From the NCBI RefSeq assembly GCF_000417875.1, contig NW_006920873.1, positions 446,620 to 475,399 of the forward strand: DNA of 28,780 nt, in the 5' to 3' direction. Within the stretch, counting starts at the first letter, position 1, and each line of letters begins with the position of its first letter. The notes under the pieces are model-generated. The model ran no database searches. It saw only the letters and a program-made list of their open reading frames with translations, and was not told the origin of the DNA. Below are positions 21,241-28,780 of this stretch, piece after piece. A program made the position numbers and the translations under genes. The stretch is from Pseudozyma flocculosa PF-1. Taxonomy: Eukaryota; Basidiomycota; Ustilaginomycetes; Ustilaginales; Ustilaginaceae.

Positions 21241-24200
21241 ATGGCCTCGCTCTCGCAGCGGAAACCTGACGCTTCCTCGTCCTCTGAGCCTGCCATGGTC
21301 GCTCACTCGCAGGTGGCGCCGATGCCTGCGGCGACAGCAACAGATGCCGCGACAGCGAGGTCAGCCGTCAATTATCACCCTGCCGTCCAGACGAGATCGA
21401 CCAGCAGACCGGTCAGCATCGCCCGTAAGCCCTCTGTGGGCGCCAGCTCGGGCCGCGATGACCTTGCATCGGGTGGCCTAGCGCGGCGGCCCGCGCTCGA
21501 CGCCTCTCCCGACCGCCTCCGCCGCCCGAGCGCCCTACTGAGCACGGGAGCCAGCCTCCCCCTCCTGAGGATGGACGACGCCGCGCTCGTCCACCACAGG
21601 AGCGACTCGGGCAGGTCGACGGGCTCGTCCAGGTCCAATACTACTGGCGAGAGCCTCTTCCTCTCGAATGCCAGTCGATCCTACCGCAGCGGCAAGAGCG
21701 GGGCACGGCCGAGTTCGTCGCAGGGCTGCAGCCAGGCCTCGCATTCCGGCAGCCTGGCCCGTCGCACCAGCATCACCATCGAATCGAGCAGCCTCTCCCA
21801 AGGCCACCTGGCGAGGCGCGAGAGCTGGGCGAGCACCACGCCGACCAGCCCAGAGGACGAAGAGGGGCCTCACTACGGCGGAAGCGACAGCGCGGACCGC
21901 GAGGAAGCCCACGCAGAAGCCAAGAGAGCCTTGGCCCGCCTATCGGACGGCTTCGGAACATTCTGGGACTCGTCGGACTATTCCTACGGGTGAGTTGCAC
22001 AGCAAAAGGGCTAAACGGCTTCGCCAACGCTGTGGCTCACGCATACTGACCGACTCGATCCGTCCTTTGCTCCTCAGGGACCGACGTGGCTCGGGTCGCA
22101 GCAACACCGATGTCTCGCTCCCGCCGCTGATCCTGGCCGGCGCTCCAATCCCGCCGTCGCGGTCCGAGTCGCTCGATCCGCTGGCGGTGCCGCTCGAGCA
22201 GGATGCCGGCTCGTCGCTGCTGACGATCCTTGATGCGTACGCGCACTCGTGGTCGACGGGAACGTCGCCGCACGGGCACAGCTCATCGGCTTTGAGCGAT
22301 GCGGCGATCGGCAGCGGCGACGGCGGCGCCCCTTCCTCCGAAGTGCAGGCCGAGCTCTTGACGCACTCGGCTTCCGACCGAGCCGGTTGGACTGCGGAGG
22401 GCACTGCGCCGATATCGTCCCCTGAAAGCCGGCGGCAGTCTGCCCAGGGGCTCCCGCCCTCTGCCTCGGCGCCACTCTCGACACTACGGCCAGCCCTGCT
22501 TGCGCCAGACCGACAGTCGACCGCCACACTGCACGACCCTTCGATCGAGGCGAGGTCCGAGCGAGGCAACGCCTCGACCTCGAGCCTTTCGGGACCCTCG
22601 GCACCGGCGTCGCCCAAGGCGCAGCACTCCTTCAACGTCCCGCCGGCTTCTAAAGCCGGCACGTCGCAGACTTCCAAGTCGCTCCGCTCGGCCTTCTCGC
22701 GCTCGGCCAGGTCGTTCCGCAACTCCCTGATGTGGACCGCTCAGCCGGATCAGGGGCTCGGCGTCTACACGGCGTTTGGCGCATCGTCGCACAGCCTGAG
22801 TCCCTCGACCATCTCGAGCCTGGCACCTTCGCCGCAGCTGGGACCCGGCCACCTGCCGACGCCCTCGACCAAGTCGCTCACGCCCTGCTCGCCGACGCGC
22901 TCCGACTTCAGCTTGTCTGTGCGCTCCTCGCGAGAGGACGTGAGCTCCGCTTACCCTTCCGTGGACCATGCGAGCGGTGGATTCGGACGACCGCATCTGG
23001 CGTCTCGTCCGCAGTCGATCTCCGAGGCGATGTCGATGCAGCGGGATCAGAAGCACGCTTCGGGCCACAGCCCGTCCTACAGCACCCACACCCACGTTCC
23101 CGCCATGACGGGGGCCGATGCACGAGCAGAAGCACTGGACCTTGGGCGCAGCGCCAGCGGTGTCAATCTGGCCGAGGCTGCGACGTCCACCGAGGATCAG
23201 GGCATCCGACACGTGCGCTCAAAGTCTCGCTTCTCGTCGCGGTTCTCGTTCCACGATCAGCCCTGGACACGGACGCTCAACCAGATGACAGGCAAGAAGG
23301 CCCCAGATGCAGCCAAGCCGGCTCGCAAGGCGGGGACGGTGAGGGCGCCCAAGGCGAGGGACGAGACGCTCGGGGCCGAACGAGGACCGGAAGCCCCGGG
23401 CATGCAGCGAGGTAGAAGTCAGAGCGTCGGACAGCTGCAGCAGATGTTCACCGCGCGCACTGCCGAAACCAAACCCAGCGACTCGCCGCCTGCTCCGGAC
23501 GGGCAGCCCCGGGGGCTAGGAGATGCCGGCCTGGCGCTCACCGTGCCTGCAAGTCCGGTGCTTTTCGGCCAGCCGCCGTCTCCGGATCCGCAGATCTCCC
23601 CATCATTCGCCGCCACGTTCTCCTTCCTCAACAGCGCCCTGTGGCAGGACAGCGACGACGTCTTCGTCGTCGCGCGAGAGGCCGAGACGACCGCTCCGGG
23701 CTCGGGGCACGCACGCGCGGCCAAGTCGGATCTTGGTCACACGACGCAGTCGCACACCATGCATGGGCGACGGGACGGGCCTTCGGGACGTCAGGCGGAC
23801 CGGGTCGGGCCTCGCGTGGAAGCCTCCCCGACCCCGGCACCCTCTGCGTCAGGGCTCACGGCTTCTTCAACCGTCCGGACAGATGCATCGTCGTCGCCGT
23901 CTGCCTCTCGCAACGGCCTGGAGCTGTCTTCCTGGGCGCCTGACGTCTCGCCGTCGGGACCTCATAGGAAGACGCACCGGAAACAAAAGTCGCTCGACCC
24001 CGCGGCCCTGATTACGATGGCGGCCAAGGAGGCGGCGGCAGAGATCGACGCCCGCAGCAGAGCGGGCGGCGACCTTGGACGGCCGATTGCGGCGCAGCGT
24101 TCGTCTTCGCTCTACGGCGGCATGACCGCCTCGACTACGATGGCCTCGTACGAGACGGCAGCGTCCTCGTCGGCGCTCCTTTCCCCCGAAGATGAGCGTG

Positions 24201-27200
24201 CAACCTTCTTCGACGCACTGACGTCGCCCGCAGCGGAAACGCCGCCCCCATCCAGCAACTTGTTGGCTGGCTTCGAGGCGACCGGAGCTAGCCCCGTGGA
24301 CGCGCCCGTAGAGGGCGCCCGGGATTCTGCGATATCGGCGGCAGCCGCAGACGGGGACCCGGCTGCCGACACCCGCCGAAGGCATCGATCCCTGAGCCGC
24401 ACGCTCTCTGTGGTCCTGGAGCCGCTGATCGTCAAGTCACGACCGCCTTCGGTCAAGTCCCGGCCCCCGTCGATCAAAGGGCCGAGCAGCCCGATGCGGG
24501 GCGGCTTCGAGCTCGTCGAGCCTCCTCAGATGCCCGCGCGCCCAGAGACATCGCTGGGCTTCTCGCTCCGCAAGGCGCTGCGCCGAGAGAGGACCGCTTC
24601 GGGAAACGAGGCGGTCGCCGCAGTGGGGCGCAAGGCAAAGGCTGCGCCAACGGCCGTTCGGTCTGCTGGCGCGCCCAAGAGCGACGCGCCGAAGAGCAGC
24701 GTCCCGGCCACTGGCAGGGAAGAGCAACCTCTGACAACGAAGGCGTCCGGGATCCCCACGCTTCCTCGAATTCCGTCTGCAAGAGAGGTGCCTCGGGCGG
24801 CGTCGGCGGCGACCCGCACGCCCGAGAAGAGGCAGCATTTGCTGCCGCACCCCGCGGCAGAGGACAGGACGCCATCGACGCCCGACAAGCTGCGCGCGGC
24901 ATCGGAGTTTGGCTCTCCATTGAGCGCAAGGTCGCGCTCGCCTGGCAAGGCACTCTCCCCGCCCTCAAGCTACCGTGCTCCTCTCCCGCGTCCGAAGACG
25001 GCGTCCAACTTCGCTCGGCCAGCTCCCACGCTGGACCGGGCCGGGACACTGCCGCTGCGCTCGGGCCGCAAGCCGGCAGCGAGCACGGCCACCCCGGCCT
25101 TCTCGTCGTCCTCATCGTCGACTTCGCCACCGACCATGGACCGCTATGCCGCGCCAGACGAGCCCAGCCCAAGGATGCAGAGCCGCATCGCAGCCTCGAA
25201 AGCGATCAGATCCACGACCAACTCGAGCCGCTCCGTATCGGACAAATCCCTGTCGAGCGGACACTCTCTCAACTCGTCGTCCTCGGCCAGCACCATCACC
25301 TCGAGGAGCAGCGAGGTCAAGAGGAGGACTGGAGACACTCGAAGGAGCAGCATGCACCAGACAGACGCTGCCGAGCGGAGCGCACCGGGGCCGCGCGCGC
25401 CGGCGAGGAGGGAACGGACCAAGAGCAAGCCGAACTTGCCCTCGATCAAAACGAAGCTCGATGGCGCGTCAGTGCCGGCACCTCTGCGATCCGCCAGCTC
25501 CCTCGACGTTCGGAACGGCGGCGCGGGCCGACGCAAGATGAGCCAGCCTTCGCTCGACATCGCCGATGACAAGGAGTTCCTCGAGGCGCTCGAGCAAGTT
25601 CGCGCCGTCAATCGCCAGCGCATCGCAGCGGAGGCGGCCGAGGCAGAGAAGGAGGCGCGGCTGGCGAGGCTGGGCATGGCGTCCGGCGTTCACCCGAGGA
25701 CCCGGACCGAGCACGCTGGGCCGTCGATCGAGGATGACGCCCGGGGACGTGCTCTGCACCGGCCCGCCAGTAGCCTCTCGATGGCCTCGCGCCGGTCCGC
25801 CAGTGCCGACGCGCGCTTGGCTCCAGGCGAAGGCGAGAGGGAAGTCCGCGCAGACCGCAGATCCGTCGACGAGGTGCAAAAGGCCATCGTCCGAGCCAAC
25901 GCGGATCGCAAGCCGGTCCTCACGACGGCCGTCTCGGGGCTCGAGTGGGGCGTGGGCAAGGCGTCGGGCAAGCTCCGCGACGGCGCCTTTGTCAACGACG
26001 ACGACTGGAAGAAGGAGGTCAAGGCGCTGTTCCTGATCCGAGAGCTGGTCCAGACCGAGAGGAGCTACGCACGTCACCTGGCCAGCCTGCTGACGGCCGT
26101 ACGCAAGCTCAGCACCACTGCGGCGGCCTCGGCGGCCTCGACGAAGCGCAAGACGAGCGGCAACCTCTTTGCCACCTACTCGCCCAGCTCAGGCTCCAAG
26201 TACCTGCCGGGCACGCTTCCCCAGCACCTGGCGACGCTGCGCACGTTTCTCCCGCAGCTGATCGCCCTCAGCCGAGGTCTGATCCAGCGCGTCGAGGCCA
26301 ACCCGACCAGCGCTGGCGTCGGTGCCGCCTTCGAGGTCCTCGGCGCCCAGCTGCAGGCGACGTTTGTCAACTGGAGCACCATTGTGCCCAGTCTCATGGA
26401 CGCTGTGCGCGCCGCCGAGGCGCCCAAGGCCAAGCTGGCGTTTAAGCTTGGCCTGATCCCTCTGCTGCCGCCTGATCAGACCGAGGTCGGCGAGTCTACG
26501 GTGCCGGGTGCCAACAACTCGCCAACGTCGCCGACCAACCCCAGGGCGGTCGAGGCGCGCGGGGCGCTCGAGAGGACTCGGACCGGGCCATCGTCCACCA
26601 CTTACGGCGAGCCGGGATCGTCGATGCCTCCGCCGCCCCTCCCGACCCGGAGCGAGCGCAGGGAATCGGATGGCAAGACCATGCCGATGCTGGGCAGCCG
26701 CGCCGGCAAGAGGCGCAGCACGATCACGAGCGCCTTTGTCGATCCCCCGTCAAGCTCGGCGCTGCTCGGCTCGAAGCGGGCAGGCTCGAGCACGCGGCCG
26801 ACGAGTCCGACTGGCGAACACGCCTCGCGCCTGCCCAGTCGCCCGAGCTCGCCGTGGGGCCAGCTCGCGAGCCTCACGATGCCGCGCAACACCGCTGGAC
26901 TCGGCCGATCTGCTGCTGCCGATTCGCCCCAGACTCCTCACGCCACGCCCATCGCCACCCGGGCGGCGGGCGACCTGCACCTTGCCTCGTCGACGCTGTC
27001 GTCGACGTCGCATGCCTCGGCATCGGCGGCCAGCCTGGCCGCCGTCAAGAGCCTCAGCCCGATGGACATTGTCATTATGCCGACGCAGCGCCTGCCGCGC
27101 TACGGGCTGATGCTTCGCGACCTCCTCTCCAACACGCCCCCGCAGTCGCTCTCGCACGCGCGCGTCCAGCGTGCGCTCGGCTCCATCCAGCGGGTCGCTT

Positions 27201-27427
27201 TGCTCTGCGACGCAGCGTCCAACACGGCAAAGACAGGCCACGATGCAGGAGTGGGCGGCGGCGGCGGTCGAAGGTCTGTTGCGCCTCCGCCGTCGAGCGT
27301 GGGCTCATCAAAGACGTCGAAGTCTTCGCAGACTTCTACTACGACGGCGTCGTCGTCGTCGCTGTCGTCGTCATCCTCGTCGGCAGCGCTGGCGGCGGCC
27401 AAGGGCAGCGCTGCAGCGAGGAGATGA
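21241..27427 (+). CDS. Large RhoGEF (DH-domain) protein with long disordered N-terminus
   Basis: Exon 1 is 21241-21989, the intron is 21990-22077 (88 bp, GTGAGT...CTCAG, phase 2) and exon 2 is 22078-27427, giving 2032 residues. The first about 1550 residues are Ser/Pro/Arg-rich and look disordered, with a short repeat VKSRPPSVKSRPPS (about 1035) and a charged helix around 1412-1450. A DH domain follows, the catalytic module that releases GDP from Rho-family GTPases. Its first conserved block is FLIRELVQTERSYARHL from about 1568, the second runs from LPQHLATLRTFLPQL through GVGAAF to WSTIVPSLMDAV (about 1690), and the third is MPTQRLPRYGLMLRDLL from 1917. About 200 Ser/Pro-rich residues separate blocks two and three. 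No PH domain follows; the tail is Ser-rich. Which GTPase it acts on cannot be told. The start is the first in-frame ATG after a stop at 21052-21054. Confidence 0.88.
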
Positions 27428-27440
27428 GAGCCGTCGTTCG

Positions 27441-27470
27441 CCGCAGCGCACCGCAGCGCACCGCAGCGCA
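27441..27470. repeat. Three perfect 10-bp tandem repeats after the RhoGEF stop
   Basis: Three copies of CCGCAGCGCA, beginning 14 bases after the stop codon of the RhoGEF gene, in its expected 3' untranslated region. Confidence 0.9.
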
Positions 27471-28029
27471 GCACGATTGGCCGACGCGCTCGACTTGGCG
27501 ACCCTGCGAGCAGGGAGCGCAGACGTCGTCTCGCCGCCAGCACCCCTGCTTCTGTCCAGTCCGTCAATCCGTCCATCCGACGACCTCGTGCGGCGGCAGT
27601 CCGCACGCGCCCTTCCTCCCTAATCGACGCGGACTCCACCGCCTGCCCATCGTCGAGCCATCCTGCTGTATTTTTACACGTACAAAGACGGGTCCCGAGG
27701 GCCTTGACTTATCGAACGCGCATTATCCTCCTTTGTCGTCGTTGACGCGGGCCGCCAAGGTGGCTGTCGCAGTGAGAGCGAGGCGCGCGCCGCGGTATGT
27801 GGCTGCCGGCAAAGGGAGAAGAGGGGCCAGATGAGGTGGGCGGGATACAAGTACAGGAGCGGGAGGGGGGCGCCTAGACGGCGTGCGTGCGTGCGTGCGA
27901 GTGGGGTGCCTGAGACTGGCATGGGGCCTTTCGTAGCCCTCGTTGGGAAGAGAGGATGTGCGCCGGACCGTAGCGAGCGCCACGCCAAGTCGGAGCGGGA
28001 CGAGGAGAAGCTCCCTCCCCTCGAAGCCA

Positions 28030-28082
28030 GGGGTCGAGGGAGACGGGGACGGGGAGAGGGAGTGGGAGAGGGAGAGGGAGGG
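28030..28082 (+). other. G-tract cluster with G-quadruplex potential
   Basis: Nine runs of three or four G within 53 bases on the + strand, separated by one to four bases except for one or two slightly longer spacers. It ends eight bases beyond the PFD1 stop codon. It satisfies the usual G-quadruplex pattern of four or more G3 tracts with short loops. Whether it folds in vivo is unknown. Confidence 0.7.
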
Positions 28083-28090
28083 CGACAGAC

Positions 28091-28719
28091 TCAAGACTGA
28101 GCCTGCATCTGCTGCTGTCGATCGACGGAGCTGAAAATGTCCTTGAGGTGGGCCTGGGCGTCGGCCGCCTGCTTTTCCAGGTACTGCGGTCGTTCGTTTT
28201 TCCGACCGACGAGGGAGGGGAGTACGTACGAGGGCGTGAGTGACCGAGAAGAGATGAAGGGAGCGAGACGAGGGCAGGGGCCCGGGGGCCGGGGGACGAA
28301 CCTTTTGCTTTTTCTCCAACACTTTTGCTTCGTCCCGGTACGTGGTCGCTTTGGAAGTCAGGTCTGTTGTGATGTTGGATCGGGTGTCGGAGAGGAACCT
28401 GTATGTCGAGATGGGCAGAAAGCGCAGGGAAAGCAAGAGGGGGAATGGGGGGAGTGGTGGGTGTCAGGACTCGACGTACTCTATCCCGTCCGAAACGGGG
28501 GCGCGCCCGAGGCAGGCGGCCTTACATCTTGCCCACGCTGCGATAATACCCTCCCTCGTCGTCCGTCGTCGCCTCCCCGCCAGTGCTGGAACGGGGAGCG
28601 AGTTGGGAGAGGGTGAGGTCGCACAGCTTGGCCTCGCGCTCCTTGGAGGCGATCTGGGTGCGCACGTAGGCCAGTTCGCGCTGCGACTGCACCACCTGCG
28701 TCTGGATCTTGTTGAGAAT
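28091..28719 (-). CDS. PFD1: Prefoldin subunit 1 (5' exon off window)
   Basis: Three visible exons: 28526-28719, 28302-28398 and 28091-28183, giving 127 residues and a stop. The introns are 127 bp (GTAAGG donor) and 118 bp (GTTCGT donor, weaker than others here). Prefoldin is the hexameric cytosolic chaperone that hands nascent actin and tubulin to the CCT chaperonin; subunit 1 is a beta-type subunit. Evidence: a helix beginning ILNKIQTQVVQSQREL, then QIASKERE, the hairpin motif YYRSVGKMFL (compare YEGVGRMFI in human PFDN1) and a second helix VLEKKQKYLEKQAADAQ. The visible frame has no suitable ATG. The triplet GGGCAG just upstream of 28719 is a plausible acceptor, so the first exon, probably about ten residues, lies beyond the right edge. 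It converges on the RhoGEF gene. Confidence 0.9.
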
Positions 28720-28780
28720 CTGCCCGTATCGTCCGACCCCATGTCGTTTCGAGGCAGAGTGAGGGGAGAGGGAGGGGGGG

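Larger units (their letters stand above)
27428..28090. other. Convergent 3' spacer between RhoGEF and PFD1 genes
   Basis: 663 bp between converging stop codons, so it should hold both 3' ends. It contains a 10-bp triple repeat beside the RhoGEF stop, an A/T-richer stretch GTATTTTTACACG (about 27667-27680) that could lie near the RhoGEF poly(A) site, a GCGT run (about 27881-27898) and a G-tract cluster beside the PFD1 stop. No gene was recognised. Confidence 0.55.

Overview
This window looks like nuclear DNA of a GC-rich fungus, most probably a basidiomycete of the smut lineage (Ustilaginomycotina). The reasons are short introns (88-180 bp), 8 of 11 with a GTGAGT donor, unmistakably fungal/eukaryotic core genes, and a very large JmjC/ARID/three-PHD protein that matches Rum1, the KDM5-type repressor described in Ustilago maydis. 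There is no bacterial-style operon, CRISPR array, insertion sequence or recognisable transposon. One run of N (15851-16794) marks a draft-assembly gap.

Layout, left to right. 1-6890 (-): rum1/KDM5-like chromatin gene, one intron, 3' end beyond the left edge. 6891-9460: gene-free. 9589-about 9825 (+): short ISG12/IFI6-16-like hydrophobic gene with a TATA box, apparently broken by one frameshift. 10093-11839 (-): RPT2, 26S proteasome ATPase, five exons. 11840-12266: shared divergent promoter. 12267-13036 (+): TIM22, three exons. 13370-14212 (-): COA8/APOPT1-like mitochondrial protein. 14213-15392: second divergent promoter. 15393-17049 (+): CstF-64/Rna15 mRNA 3'-end processing factor, its middle lost in the N gap. 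17050-about 20280: a 3.2-kb gene-poor, microsatellite-rich stretch. 20281-21240: pyrimidine-rich probable leader. 21241-27427 (+): 2032-residue RhoGEF (DH domain) protein. 28091-28719 (-): prefoldin subunit 1, first exon beyond the right edge.

Most of these are housekeeping genes: transcriptional repression, protein quality control (RPT2, prefoldin), mitochondrial biogenesis (TIM22, COA8), mRNA 3'-end formation and Rho signalling. They share no single pathway. TIM22 and COA8, both mitochondrial, are convergent neighbours. RPT2/TIM22 and COA8/CstF-64 are divergent pairs.

No clearly new biological system is visible. The points most worth a second look are: two apparently folded, unnamed segments in the C-terminal extension of the Rum1-like protein; the frameshifted ISG12-like gene; the DH domain split by about 200 disordered residues with no PH domain after it; a stop-free 3n intron interrupting the CstF-64 RRM; and a GCCT/AGGC tetranucleotide motif that recurs in the intergenic DNA. 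All coordinates and splice sites were read by eye.
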